From assembly GCA_963698715.1 (NCBI GenBank), contig CAVORW010000004.1:620001-684000 (forward strand): DNA of 64,000 bases, given 5' to 3'. This stretch comes from CAWHJB01 sp963698715 (GTDB lineage: Bacteria > Chloroflexota > Anaerolineae > Anaerolineales > UBA4823). Shown here in pieces: positions 1 to 9,152 of this stretch (position 1 is the stretch's first letter; each line of letters starts with the position of its first letter). A model generated the notes under the pieces. It was not told the origin of the DNA and searched no databases. It saw only the letters and a program-made list of their open reading frames with translations. The position numbers and the translations under genes were made by a program.

Positions 1-156
1 ACGCCGCCCAACCTGGCCCTGGAGAATCTGCTGGTCGCAGCCGATCAGGAGCTTCAGGCGGGTAATTATTCCCGGGCGGAGGCGCTACTGGCAGCGGTTA
101 ACGCCAGCCTGGATGTCCTGGGCGATTACCCTAATCACCCCCTTTCCGCCCAATAA
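1..156 (+). CDS. C-terminal end of an unidentified protein (partial)
   Basis: An open frame runs from the window edge to a TAA at 154-156 and gives 51 residues ending HPLSAQ. The segment is alanine- and leucine-rich and looks alpha-helical, resembling one TPR-like hairpin (LQAGNYSRAEALLAAV). No family can be named from so little sequence. It is read as coding because the frame is open from base 1, its codon use matches the neighbours, and a strong hairpin follows at 300-318 before the convergent FHA gene. Confidence 0.55.
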   Translation, partial: TPPNLALENLLVAADQELQAGNYSRAEALLAAVNASLDVLGDYPNHPLSAQ

Positions 157-191
157 GCACCTTAGGTTCTATCCGAACAGTCGGAGGATAC

Positions 192-230
192 GTGGTTGTT
201 TATACTTGCGGAGCACCCACAAACAACCAC
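192..230. repeat. 10-bp inverted repeat
   Basis: GTGGTTGTTT at 192-201 and its exact complement AAACAACCAC at 221-230 flank a 19-base loop, downstream of the partial gene. No T-run follows. It could be a weak RNA hairpin or a small repeat remnant. Confidence 0.5.
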
Positions 231-299
231 ACAAATACTTTTTAGGACAGATTCTTATTTGAAAAATTTTTGGCGGGCCAGATGTAGAATCAAGGCGTC

Positions 300-318
300 G
301 GGGGGCAAATTGCCCCCC
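300..318. terminator. Palindromic hairpin, probable bidirectional terminator
   Basis: GGGGGGCAA (300-308), a single central A, then TTGCCCCCC (310-318) form a near-perfect palindrome followed by AAACTTTTAA. It lies between the convergent ends of the partial gene and the FHA gene, so it can serve both strands. Confidence 0.6.
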
Positions 319-363
319 AAACTTTTAAGCATATCTCAATCATTTTAATGCTACCCGCTGACC

Positions 364-972
364 TCACGGGCAAGCAAAGAGTGCATCGAATGGTGCGGTG
401 CAGTATAGATTCAAAGTGTCAAAGGCCACCGCTGCAACAACCGCCACGCAGACCAGTACCAGCAGACAACCGCATCCAGCGATGATCAGGTTGCGATTGG
501 AGCGACCCTCTTCGGCCGGCAACTCGTAATCCGGGCCTGGAGGTACCTGGCCGCTGTACATGGGCTGCTGGACCGGAGCAGCTGGGGGCATATAGGTATT
601 GCGCGGTGACATCTGAGGTGCCTGGGCCGGTGGGCGCCCGGCAACCATGGTGGCGTTTGGATCAAACTGCTGGGCTTCATATGCCAGGCTGACCGTCTCG
701 CCAAAGAAAATCACTTCCCCGGGCCGGAGCAAGTGCGGACCCATTAAGCGCTGCCCATTGACAAAAGTCCCATTCGTAGAACCGGTGTCTTCGATGACAT
801 AACCGCCGGATTGAGCGAACAGGCGGGCATGCTTACGGGATATTTCCGCGTCATTGATAACAATTGTATTCCCAATATCGCGGCCGATCGTAAGTTCATT
901 TTGAGACAATTCAAAGGTCTGTCCAGGGTTCGGGCCAGAACGCATCACCAGCTGATACGATTGTGCAGCCAT
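364..972 (-). CDS. FHA-domain membrane protein
   Basis: A 202-residue protein with an N-terminal forkhead-associated domain (about residues 8-90) that binds phosphothreonine peptides. The signature residues are all present: GRD at 30-32, SRKHA at 45-49 and STNGTFVNG at 65-73. A Pro/Gln-rich linker (about 105-155) leads to one hydrophobic segment (about 160-184) and a short Cys-containing tail. With no signal peptide, the FHA domain is likely cytosolic and tethered by the C-terminal helix. AAGGAGG sits just upstream of the ATG at 972. FHA proteins of this layout usually report on Ser/Thr kinase signalling, but no kinase gene is in the window, so the partner is unknown. Confidence 0.88.
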   Translation of the reverse strand: MAAQSYQLVMRSGPNPGQTFELSQNELTIGRDIGNTIVINDAEISRKHARLFAQSGGYVIEDTGSTNGTFVNGQRLMGPHLLRPGEVIFFGETVSLAYEAQQFDPNATMVAGRPPAQAPQMSPRNTYMPPAAPVQQPMYSGQVPPGPDYELPAEEGRSNRNLIIAGCGCLLVLVCVAVVAAVAFDTLNLYCTAPFDALFACP

Positions 973-1194
973 GTTTCCTCCTTGAAGTAGTGCGCCAGTT
1001 TATTTTCAAAATGCGCCCGAAAACATGCTATTGGTTGGGTTTTCGAACAATTCATGCAGTTTAAATTGAACACATATAGTGTACTGATTTTTAGATTGGC
1101 TGTCAACGAAATAAACCACACCATTGCACCCATCGGTTGACAAGATAAATTGTTGTTGGTGTGGAGCTATCCCAAGACAGCCTCCATTTGCTTA

Positions 1195-2868
1195 TCAAGG
1201 GAACTGAAACTGGGCCAGCCCGCTGGAACTGGATGCACTATTGGCCACAGGTAAAAATTGTTTATAGGCCAGGACCTGCACAGCGCGGATCAATTCAACC
1301 GGGATATAACAATTGTTGAAAGCCTTTACACGCACCTGATAGGCCTGATCCTGCGGCAAGAGCGTAAATACATGCGAAACGCTGGTGAGTTCCGGCCCGC
1401 TGACGACAGGCGAACCGTCGCCGAAATCCCAGGTGTAGTCCACCGGGTTGGGAACTGCAGCCGTCAGGCTGGCTGTCAGCGATACGGTCTGACCCACGAT
1501 TGGCTCGGCCGGGGCAAAACTGAAAGACACCCCCTCCAGGTGCTGGCAGGTCCCCAAAGCAAGATCCAGGTTGGTGGCCTGGCCAGCCAGAATATCTACG
1601 CCGGGTACAGCCAGTGGAACGTGGTTTGGAGCGGTGGCATTGACCGTAAAGCTGCCCGGCGGCAGCGGCAGGCTGAAAGCCCCAGTCGGTTGGCTGGTCG
1701 CGGCCAGCAGCCGGGTGGCATCGTACTGAACCGTAATGATTGCGTCTGCCAGGGGCTGGCTGGAGGGAGCATCTCGAACCACTCCCTCAGCATAACCTAA
1801 CAAACCGCCCAGATGGGCCAGGCTCGCTACGGCAGCCCGTACGAACTCGGCGAAATAGTCCAGGTTCAACGTAGAAAGCTGATCTCCGGCCGAGTGGTAG
1901 TAAGGTGTGAAATCATCGTCGTCCTCAATCGCCAGGATGGCGGGATAGCCAAACTGCCAGAAGGAGGCATGATCGCTGCGCCCCATGTTGTCATTGAAAA
2001 TCTCGGGCAACAAATCCAGCTCATAAGCGTCGACCGCCGCCGCAAACAGGCTGGCGATGGCCAGATCGCCCGGATCATTGTAGCGAGTGTGCAGATCCAG
2101 GTACGGATCTGGTTTGACAACCGAGTTGTAGGCGATCATATCCAGGTTCAGGACCCCCAGGATGTCTTCCTGCTTGAGGTAGCTGTCGTAAGCATAAGCA
2201 TAGCTGCCGCCCAGTCCCCTTTCTTCACCCGTGAACAGCACATAGCGCAGGGTATAGTCAAAATCGAACTGGCTGAGCAGCTCAGCGGCGATCAGCACCC
2301 CGGTTGAGCCGCTGGCATTATCGTCTGCGCCGGGGGCGGGCGCATCGGGATTGGTGTAGCTGCCATTCACGCCGGTGTTAATCGAATCGAGATGGGCTGT
2401 GATCAGGTAGATCTGTTCAGGATGGACTCGGCCAGGCTGCTCGGCGATCACGTTCCGCAGGGTAGTATTGAAGAACGGATACTCCTGATAACTGACATCC
2501 AGGCCAAACCCCACCAAGCGCTCATAGGCGTATTGAGTTGCTCGATCCATTGAGATCGGATTCAACGAATAACGGTTGACGAACTGGAAGGTGTTACCCC
2601 CGATGTTCACCGGCCACGCACCGCTCAAATCGCCAGCATAAGCACTCACTTTGCCAGTATCTACGTGTGACAGAACAGATTGGATGACAGGCTCGGGCAC
2701 AATGGCTGGGGCAGCGTCTGGGATCGTTTGGGCAGCCGCCCAGCCGATCGGATTCAGAACCAGCAGGCCAGCCAACAGCCCGCAGGCCAAAATCTTCAGC
2801 CAGGACGCTCTGGAACCCGCCTTCAGCAAGATCATAATCGTTCGGGAAGTGGAAGGTGAAGAATTCAT
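1195..2868 (-). CDS. Secreted M28-family metallopeptidase with PKD domain
   Basis: A 557-residue exported peptidase. A signal peptide or anchor spans about residues 22-46, ending AAAQ. The M28 aminopeptidase core (about 100-350) keeps the two-zinc site: His159 (TAHLDS), Asp182 (GADDN), the Glu215-Glu216 pair (FTGEERG), Asp243 (LNLDM) and His325 (YYHSAGD). It is followed by a carboxypeptidase regulatory-like beta domain (about 360-425) and a PKD/Ig-like domain (about 445-530; DYTWDFGDG). It probably releases N-terminal amino acids from peptides outside the cell. It starts 21 bases after lipB ends and could be co-transcribed with it. The exact substrate cannot be told. Confidence 0.9.
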   Translation of the reverse strand: MNSSPSTSRTIMILLKAGSRASWLKILACGLLAGLLVLNPIGWAAAQTIPDAAPAIVPEPVIQSVLSHVDTGKVSAYAGDLSGAWPVNIGGNTFQFVNRYSLNPISMDRATQYAYERLVGFGLDVSYQEYPFFNTTLRNVIAEQPGRVHPEQIYLITAHLDSINTGVNGSYTNPDAPAPGADDNASGSTGVLIAAELLSQFDFDYTLRYVLFTGEERGLGGSYAYAYDSYLKQEDILGVLNLDMIAYNSVVKPDPYLDLHTRYNDPGDLAIASLFAAAVDAYELDLLPEIFNDNMGRSDHASFWQFGYPAILAIEDDDDFTPYYHSAGDQLSTLNLDYFAEFVRAAVASLAHLGGLLGYAEGVVRDAPSSQPLADAIITVQYDATRLLAATSQPTGAFSLPLPPGSFTVNATAPNHVPLAVPGVDILAGQATNLDLALGTCQHLEGVSFSFAPAEPIVGQTVSLTASLTAAVPNPVDYTWDFGDGSPVVSGPELTSVSHVFTLLPQDQAYQVRVKAFNNCYIPVELIRAVQVLAYKQFLPVANSASSSSGLAQFQFP

Positions 2869-2889
2869 GGCAGCGCGGCCTCTTGAACT

Positions 2890-3618
2890 TCAAACGTAAA
2901 CACAGACCCAAAACTCTCTATCACAGCATCCACGACTCGGTCTCAGCGCGGGGGCAGGGATGATCAGGTCCGACAAGTTTACCACCGGATGGTCAATGAT
3001 CCCACAAGCAATAATACCCTGCCAGTATTCCGGATCGGTATCGATATTCAAGGCAAAGCCATGCCGGGTCACACCGTGTGCATCAACCTTAACCCCAATT
3101 GCAGCGATCTTGCCGGCTGGCTGGGGTTTTTCAAAGGGACGGTTAGCGGCATCCAGCCCGGCTTGTGGCTGGATCCAGACACCAGTCAAACCTGCAATCC
3201 GTTGCGCAGGTACATCCAGTGCTGCCAGAGAGCGGATCAGGACTTCCTCCAGCCGCCGTAGATAACCAATGTAATCCACCTGTGGGATAGCGTTGTTCTT
3301 CACGTCCGGACGGAGCCCTTGTATGGCAAGCGGTAAGAGCGGGTAGCCCACCAGCTGGCCCGGACCATGGTAAGTTATGTCGCCTCCCCGGTCGACCCAA
3401 TGGAGGTTTACACCCCGCGCCTCCAGCTCAGTTTCATCCCAGAGCAAGTTCTCTACCTGGCCGCGCCGTCCAAAGGTATAGGTATGGGGGTGTTCCAGCA
3501 GCAGCAAGGAGGGTGGACGCGCGCCCCTGGCAATCTCCTCTGCCAGCCTGTTTTGCAGCTCCCAGGCCTGCAAGTAATCGATTCTCCCCAGCCGGTGCAC
3601 CCGACAAATTTCAGTCAT
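2890..3618 (-). CDS. lipB: Octanoyl-[ACP]:protein N-octanoyltransferase LipB
   Basis: A 242-residue LipB, close to the usual length. It moves octanoate from acyl carrier protein to the lipoyl domains of 2-oxoacid dehydrogenases or the glycine cleavage H protein, before LipA inserts sulfur. Family blocks visible are LLEHPHTYTFGRRG, DRGGDITYHGPGQLVGYP, the lysine-bearing KIAAIGVKV with HGFALNI, and the catalytic cysteine in IIACGI. No lipA is in the window. The ATG at 3618 has no Shine-Dalgarno sequence; TATACT lies 6 bases upstream, so the transcript may be leaderless. The C-terminus (about the last 25 residues) is not a recognised LipB segment. Confidence 0.93.
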   Translation of the reverse strand: MTEICRVHRLGRIDYLQAWELQNRLAEEIARGARPPSLLLLEHPHTYTFGRRGQVENLLWDETELEARGVNLHWVDRGGDITYHGPGQLVGYPLLPLAIQGLRPDVKNNAIPQVDYIGYLRRLEEVLIRSLAALDVPAQRIAGLTGVWIQPQAGLDAANRPFEKPQPAGKIAAIGVKVDAHGVTRHGFALNIDTDPEYWQGIIACGIIDHPVVNLSDLIIPAPALRPSRGCCDREFWVCVYV

Positions 3619-3624
3619 AGCGGA

Positions 3625-3633
3625 AGTATATCA
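3625..3633 (-). promoter_or_regulatory. Extended -10 promoter for a probable leaderless lipB mRNA
   Basis: Read on the minus strand, TGATATACT is an extended -10 element (TGn plus TATACT). Six bases separate it from the lipB ATG, so transcription would begin at or within a base or two of the start codon. There is no ribosome binding site. Confidence 0.5.
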
Positions 3634-3832
3634 GTAGAATTCGGCGGGTGATCAGGACTGGGGTCTTTGGAAAATCTTGTGATGAGGGGTGATGACTGGC
3701 GCGGGTGCCGGCAGGCTGGGCGAACGTGAAGAACACGATGGATTTAGATCCCAACCGGTTCTCAATCAACCTCCGATAATGGTTTAATACAATTTATACA
3801 AGAATCCAACAGTCTTACGGTAAACTCATTAA

Positions 3833-3878
3833 GTGGTTCTCTCGCTAAATTCTTTGCAAACAAAAGAAGGAAGTGTAG
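3833..3878 (+). repeat. Dispersed repeat, copy 1
   Basis: This stretch (core CTCGCTAAATTCTTTGCAAA, followed by a GAAGGA.GTGT segment) recurs at 15230-15290 and, more diverged, at 15147-15208. Here its end runs into the long hairpin at 3874. All copies are intergenic. Confidence 0.7.
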
Positions 3879-3930
3879 TGTTCGGTTTGGGCGGCTACAC
3901 CGCCCAAACCGAACACTACAATCTCTTTTT
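3874..3930 (+). terminator. 21-bp perfect hairpin followed by a T-run
   Basis: Bases 3874-3894 pair perfectly with 3900-3920 around the loop CTACA, and TTTTTTT follows within a few bases. By shape this is a strong intrinsic terminator for rightward transcription, yet the nearest upstream gene (lipB) runs the other way. It may therefore attenuate clpB transcription, insulate it, or be the palindromic body of a small repeat element. Confidence 0.7.
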
Positions 3931-4066
3931 TTCTTAAGTGACTTGCCGAAATGACCATTAAGTCAGGATTGGTAATATCCGTTCCAATAACCTCGCCCGC
4001 TGTCAGCATTCCTTATCATAAAATACCGGCCTGGCTGCGAGCAAGCGAATGGAGAATAAAGATAGC

Positions 4067-6655
4067 ATGAATCTCGATAGATATACACAAAAATCACAGG
4101 AAGCGATCCTGAGCAGCCAGCGGCTGGCAGTTGAACATAACCACCAGTCGATCGAGCCTGCCCACCTGTTGCTGGCGCTGCTGCGCCAGGACCAGGGAGT
4201 CGTTCCGGCGATCGTTACCAAGGTTGCCGGCAGCACTGCCGCTCTGCGTGAGGAGCTCGACAAAGAGCTCTCCGGCCGGTCGCGGGTGTATGGCGCGGAG
4301 GGTGAAGTCGGCCTGTCGCAGCCGGCTTCGAACGTCCTGGCATCGGCCGAACGCTACGCCAAGGGTATGCAGGACGAGTACGTTTCAACAGAACATATCC
4401 TGCTCGGCCTCACGGAGAGCAGCGAAGGCAAGCGCCTTAACCAGTATGGCCTGAGCAAGGATTCCATCCTGAAGGCGTTGGCCAGCATCCGGGGCACGCA
4501 GCGGGTCAGCTCCCAAACCCCCGAAGATACCTACCAGGCCCTGGAAAAGTTTGGGCGCGATCTGACCGCCCTGGCCCGCGTGGGCAAGATGGACCCGGTG
4601 ATCGGGCGGGATGAAGAAATCCGCCGCAGCATCCAGATTCTGTCGCGGCGCACAAAGAACAACCCGGCTTTGATCGGAGATCCTGGAGTGGGAAAAACCG
4701 CCATTGTGGAAGGCCTGGCCCAACGTATGGTCAATGGTGATGTGCCCGAAGGCCTGAAAAACAAGCGGCTGGTGCAGTTAGACATGGGCGCACTGGTAGC
4801 TGGCGCCAAGTATCGCGGTGAATTCGAAGAACGCCTCAAAGCTGTTTTGAAGGAAATCACCGACGCGGCTGGAGAAGTGATCCTGTTTGTGGATGAAATG
4901 CATACGGTGGTAGGAGCCGGCGCCGCAGAAGGCGCTATGGATGCCGGCAATATGCTTAAACCGATGCTGGCGCGCGGCGAGCTGCATATGATCGGCGCCA
5001 CAACCATCGACGAATATCGCAAATATGTCGAAAAAGACCCTGCTCTGGAGCGGCGATTTCAGCCTGTGCTGATTGATGAACCGAGTGTTGAAGAGACCAT
5101 CAGCATTCTGCGCGGCCTGAAAGAACGCTACGAAGTCCATCATGGTGTGCGGATTACCGACCCGGCTGTGATTGCGGCAGCCACGCTATCTAACCGCTAC
5201 ATCACCGACCGACATCTGCCCGACAAGGCCATCGACCTGATCGACGAGGCCGCCGCCCGGCTGCGGACCGAGATCGACTCAAAGCCCCAAGCCCTGGATG
5301 AAGTCGATCGCCAGATCATGCAGATGGAGATCGAGCGCCAGGCGTTGAGCAAAGAAAAAGACAAAGCCTCGAAGGAGCGTTTGGAGCGCCTGGAGCGCGA
5401 ACTGGCAGATCTGCGCGAGCGGGCCACCGAACTCCACGCCCGCTGGCAAACCGAAAAACAGGCGATCAGCGAGCTGCAGTCGATTAAAGAACAGATCGAA
5501 CAGACCCGCTTGGAGATCGAAAAAGCCGAACGCCGCGCAGATTTGGAGACAGCCGCCCGGCTGCGCTACAGCACCCAGCGCGAATTGGAAAACAAACTGG
5601 TAGAAGGCGAAAAGCGGATCAAAACCCTGCAAAGCGAAGGTGCACTGCTCAAAGAGGAAGTGGACGCAGAAGAGATCGCCCAGATCGTGGCGCGCTGGAC
5701 CGGCATACCGGTCTCACGTCTGATGGAGGGCGAAACCGAGAAACTGGTCCAAATGGAAGACCGCCTGCGCCAGCGAGTCGTGGGTCAGGAAGATGCCCTG
5801 CGCTATGTTTCGAATGCCGTCCGGCGGGCCCGCTCGGGCCTGCAGGATCCGAACCGCCCGATCGGCTCTTTCATCTTCCTCGGTCCAACTGGGGTTGGAA
5901 AGACCGAGCTGGCGCGCGCCCTGGCGGAATTCCTGTTCGATGATGAACGCGCTATGGTGCGGATCGATATGAGCGAGTACCAGGAGAAACACACGGTCTC
6001 ACGCCTGATGGGCGCTCCTCCCGGCTATGTGGGCTATGAAGAAGGCGGACAGCTGACCGAAGCCGTGCGCCGGCGGCCCTATAGCGTGATCCTGTTCGAC
6101 GAGATCGAAAAAGCCCATCCAGAAGTGTTTAACGTACTGCTGCAGCTTTTGGATGACGGACGCCTGACCGATGGCCAGGGCCGCACGGTGGATTTTCGCA
6201 ACACGGTGGTCATAATGACCAGCAACCTTGGCAGCCGGCTCTGGGAAGGCGGGCGGCAGGCCAGCCGCGAGGAAATAACCCAGGCCTTGCAGGCCCATTT
6301 CCGGCCAGAGTTTTTGAACCGGATCGACGAGATTGTGATCTTTCATGCCCTCAGCCGCCAGCACATTGCTGAGATCGTCAATATCCAGCTGCGACATGTG
6401 GCCGATCTGCTTGCTAATCGCAATTTTACGCTGGAGGTTAGTGAGGCCGCCCGCGAATATCTGGCCGAAGTAGGCTACGACCCCAATTTTGGGGCCCGGC
6501 CGCTCAAGCGTGCCATCCAGCGCGAGCTGCAGGATTCGCTGGCAATGCAAATCCTGTCCGGCGAGATCAAAGAAGGCGATACCATCCGGGTGGAGCGCAG
6601 TCCCGAAGGCTTGACCTTTACCCCGCTTGTCAGCGGCGAGCCGGTCAGCGCCTGA
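4067..6655 (+). CDS. clpB: ATP-dependent disaggregase ClpB
   Basis: A full-length Hsp100 chaperone of 862 residues that extracts polypeptides from aggregates together with DnaK. The order is: N-terminal Clp_N repeats (about 1-145), first AAA+ domain with Walker A GDPGVGKTAIVEG and Walker B ILFVDEMHT, a long coiled-coil middle domain (about 400-525), second AAA+ domain with GPTGVGKTELA and VILFDEIEKAH, and a C-terminal D2-small domain. The coiled-coil middle domain separates ClpB from ClpA/ClpC. An in-frame ATG exists at 4049, but MNLDRYTQKS at 4067 matches the usual ClpB N-terminus and has GGAG 12 bases upstream. Confidence 0.96.
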   Translation: MNLDRYTQKSQEAILSSQRLAVEHNHQSIEPAHLLLALLRQDQGVVPAIVTKVAGSTAALREELDKELSGRSRVYGAEGEVGLSQPASNVLASAERYAKGMQDEYVSTEHILLGLTESSEGKRLNQYGLSKDSILKALASIRGTQRVSSQTPEDTYQALEKFGRDLTALARVGKMDPVIGRDEEIRRSIQILSRRTKNNPALIGDPGVGKTAIVEGLAQRMVNGDVPEGLKNKRLVQLDMGALVAGAKYRGEFEERLKAVLKEITDAAGEVILFVDEMHTVVGAGAAEGAMDAGNMLKPMLARGELHMIGATTIDEYRKYVEKDPALERRFQPVLIDEPSVEETISILRGLKERYEVHHGVRITDPAVIAAATLSNRYITDRHLPDKAIDLIDEAAARLRTEIDSKPQALDEVDRQIMQMEIERQALSKEKDKASKERLERLERELADLRERATELHARWQTEKQAISELQSIKEQIEQTRLEIEKAERRADLETAARLRYSTQRELENKLVEGEKRIKTLQSEGALLKEEVDAEEIAQIVARWTGIPVSRLMEGETEKLVQMEDRLRQRVVGQEDALRYVSNAVRRARSGLQDPNRPIGSFIFLGPTGVGKTELARALAEFLFDDERAMVRIDMSEYQEKHTVSRLMGAPPGYVGYEEGGQLTEAVRRRPYSVILFDEIEKAHPEVFNVLLQLLDDGRLTDGQGRTVDFRNTVVIMTSNLGSRLWEGGRQASREEITQALQAHFRPEFLNRIDEIVIFHALSRQHIAEIVNIQLRHVADLLANRNFTLEVSEAAREYLAEVGYDPNFGARPLKRAIQRELQDSLAMQILSGEIKEGDTIRVERSPEGLTFTPLVSGEPVSA

Positions 6656-6683
6656 TATTTACGCAGGTCTCTTAAAATTGGTT

Positions 6684-8000
6684 CTACGAGCGAACGGTAT
6701 AGTCGCCCTGGATTACCCATTTGTAAGTGGTCAATTCGCGCAGCGCCATTGGCCCGCGGGCGTGTAGCCGCTGAGTGGAGATGGCAACCTCGGCCCCAAG
6801 CCCCAGTTCAGCTCCATCCGTAAAACGGGTGCTGGCATTGACGTAAACTGCGGCCGAATCAACCCCGGCTATAAAACGGCTGGTATTGGCTTCATCCCGG
6901 GTCAGGATACCATCCGAATGGCCCGTGCTGTGCTTGCGGATATGCTCCAGAGCCTCATCCAGACCACTGACGACTTTTAAACCGAGTACCAACGACAGCC
7001 ACTCAGTATCGAAATCTTGCGGCCCGGCTGGCTGGACCAGGCCCGGCGAGATTGCAACGCCGCTAAGGGCTTGCAGAGCCTGCGGGTCAGCCCGGAAGCT
7101 GACCCCGGCCTGGCTCAGCTCGGCCACTAATGCCGGCAGGAATTCATCCGCTAGCCCTTGATGTACCAGGACGGTATCCAGAGCATTGCAGACCGATGGC
7201 CGCTGGGTTTTGGCATTGTGGATCACCCGTCGGGCCGCCGGCTGGTCGGCGGTAGCGTCCACATACAGGTGGCATATTCCGATCCCGCCAGTGATGACCG
7301 GAATGCGGCTGTTCTGGCGGCAGAAATCGTGCAGGGCCTGCCCGCCGCGCGGGATAATCATATCCACATCGCGGTCCATTCGCAGCAGCTCCCCAACCAG
7401 AGCCCGGTCGGGGTTATCAATCCACTGGATCGCATCGGCTGGCAGCCCGGTGGCTTCCAGCGACTGGCGGACTGTTTCAACCAGCGCCCGATTGGAATGC
7501 ATGGTTTCGCTGCCGCCGCGCAGGATGGCTGCATTACCGGTTTTCAATGCCAGACCGGCCACGTCAATGGTCACATTTGGTCGGGCTTCATAGATCACAC
7601 CCAGAACTCCCAACGGCACACGCTGCTTGTGGACACGCAGTCCATTGGGCAAGACACTCTGTTCGAAAATCTCGCCAACCGGATCGGGCAGGCCGGCGAC
7701 TTTGCGCAGATCCGCAGCAATCCCTTCCAAACGGTCCGGGTTGAGAGCCAGGCGGTCCAGCAAAGCCGGGGTCAGGCCTGCCTGAGCGCCAGCCTCAACG
7801 TCCTGGCGGTTGGCATCTAAAATCGCATCAGCCTGAGCCAGCAGCCTTTCTGCCATGGCAAAAAGGGCTGTGTCTTTCTGCTCCCGGCTGATAAGCGACA
7901 GCCGGCGGGCGGCCTGCCTGGCCCGAGTGCCCATGGCTGCCAATGGCTTATCGGAGAAAACATGCTCCGTAATGTTGGTGTTGGTGTTGCTATCCGTCAT
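6684..8000 (-). CDS. proA: Glutamate-5-semialdehyde dehydrogenase (gamma-glutamyl phosphate reductase)
   Basis: A 438-residue ProA, the second step of proline synthesis: NADPH-dependent reduction of gamma-glutamyl phosphate to glutamate semialdehyde. Typical blocks are PLGVLGVIYEARPNVT, ALKTGNAAILRGG and the catalytic cysteine near residue 271 (RPSVCNALDT). It starts 3 bases after proB ends, with GAGGA upstream of the ATG, so the two form an operon. It converges on clpB, leaving only 28 bases between the genes. Confidence 0.96.
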   Translation of the reverse strand: MTDSNTNTNITEHVFSDKPLAAMGTRARQAARRLSLISREQKDTALFAMAERLLAQADAILDANRQDVEAGAQAGLTPALLDRLALNPDRLEGIAADLRKVAGLPDPVGEIFEQSVLPNGLRVHKQRVPLGVLGVIYEARPNVTIDVAGLALKTGNAAILRGGSETMHSNRALVETVRQSLEATGLPADAIQWIDNPDRALVGELLRMDRDVDMIIPRGGQALHDFCRQNSRIPVITGGIGICHLYVDATADQPAARRVIHNAKTQRPSVCNALDTVLVHQGLADEFLPALVAELSQAGVSFRADPQALQALSGVAISPGLVQPAGPQDFDTEWLSLVLGLKVVSGLDEALEHIRKHSTGHSDGILTRDEANTSRFIAGVDSAAVYVNASTRFTDGAELGLGAEVAISTQRLHARGPMALRELTTYKWVIQGDYTVRS

Positions 8001-8003
8001 CGC

Positions 8004-9152
8004 TTATTCCTCAATTTCTTCATCCGGTTTCTGATTCGCGCCAACCGCTAGTACGACCAGGTTATTGCGATGGATAACTTCATCGCTGTACACATAACCC
8101 AGGATCGCCTCAATCTCCTCCGAATGCCTTCCGCACAGGCGGGCAAGATCGGCAGCGCCATAATTAACCAGGCCGCGGGCCAGTTCACGTCCATCCGGAC
8201 CCAGGACTCGCACCGGGTCGCCGCGTTCAAAGCCGCCCTCCACCTGGCGCACACCGACCGGCAGCAAGCTTCCGCCATGCTGCAAGGCGCGGGCCGCTCC
8301 CAGATCGATCACCACCCGTCCGGGTGCTCGGCCGCCCGCCAGCAAGTAGCGCTTGCGGCTCTCAACCGCAGTCGCCAGGGGGTGAAACCGGGTGCCAAGC
8401 GCATCCCCCGCAGCCAGGCGAGTCAACACCTGCGGGGCCGAGCCACTGGCAATCGCTACCATAGCCCCCGAACGGCGGGCCAGGTCGGCTGCCTGCAGCT
8501 TGGTAAGCATCCCACCGGTGCCCAGGCCGCTCGGACTTCCACCGGCTGCCTGCCAGTAAGCAGACGGGATATCAAGTGAGCGCACTTCCTGCACCAATTC
8601 AGCCTGCGGGTCCTGGCGCGGGTCGCTGGTAAACAGCCCGGGCTGGTCGGTCAGCATAACCAGCAGATCGGCTTCGATCAGGTTGGCGACCAGGGCCGAC
8701 AGGTTGTCGTTGTCACCTACCCGAATTTCCTCCGTGGCTACGGTATCATTCTCATTGACGACCGGCAGCACCCGCTGGGCCAGCAGGGCGACCAGAGTAT
8801 TGCGCGAGTTCAGATAGCGGCGGCGGTCAGCCAGATCCGTGCGAGTCAGCAGCACCTGGGCGACAGTCAGGCCATACAGGCCGAACAGCTGTTCGTAGAG
8901 CGCCATCAGGCGCGGTTGGCCCACAGCAGCCAGCATCTGCTTGGCAGGGATGTCCTTCGGCAGCTGCGGAAAACCCAGGCCCTCCCGGCCTGCTGCTATG
9001 GCACCCGACGAAACCAGCACCAGCTCACACCCGGAGGCCTGTAAATTAGCCATCTGGCCAATCAAATCGATCAAACGCGGCGGCGCGATCCGGTCAGTAC
9101 CCCCCGTCAGGGTCGAAGTACCTATCTTGACGACTATTCTCCGGTAGTTCAT
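8004..9152 (-). CDS. proB: Glutamate 5-kinase with PUA domain
   Basis: A 382-residue ProB that phosphorylates glutamate at the gamma carboxyl. The amino-acid-kinase domain shows KIGTSTLTGG near the start, LVSSGAIAAGREGLG, and NENDTVATEEIRVGDNDNLS, the feedback and substrate region. A PUA domain occupies about the last 100 residues. An earlier GTG at 9185 is in frame, but MNYRRIVVKIG at 9152 is the natural family start. ProB and ProA probably channel the unstable acyl phosphate. proC is not in the window. Confidence 0.95.
   Translation of the reverse strand: MNYRRIVVKIGTSTLTGGTDRIAPPRLIDLIGQMANLQASGCELVLVSSGAIAAGREGLGFPQLPKDIPAKQMLAAVGQPRLMALYEQLFGLYGLTVAQVLLTRTDLADRRRYLNSRNTLVALLAQRVLPVVNENDTVATEEIRVGDNDNLSALVANLIEADLLVMLTDQPGLFTSDPRQDPQAELVQEVRSLDIPSAYWQAAGGSPSGLGTGGMLTKLQAADLARRSGAMVAIASGSAPQVLTRLAAGDALGTRFHPLATAVESRKRYLLAGGRAPGRVVIDLGAARALQHGGSLLPVGVRQVEGGFERGDPVRVLGPDGRELARGLVNYGAADLARLCGRHSEEIEAILGYVYSDEVIHRNNLVVLAVGANQKPDEEIEE

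Larger units (their letters stand above)
3619..4066. other. Divergent lipB-clpB intergenic region
   Basis: No gene is seen in these 450 bases. They hold the lipB promoter at 3625-3633, one copy of a dispersed direct repeat at 3833-3878, and a very strong hairpin with a T-run at 3874-3930. No CIRCE or HspR-type (HAIR) operator was found upstream of clpB, so its heat control is not explained by those elements. Confidence 0.6.

Noticed and set aside
3780..4066. CIRCE or HAIR heat-shock operator upstream of clpB
   Set aside because: No GCACTC-N9-GAGTGC or CTTGAGT-N7-ACTCAAG pattern was found by eye.
7158..7820. A 220-codon plus-strand frame opposite proA
   Set aside because: Shadow of a conserved gene, no family features.
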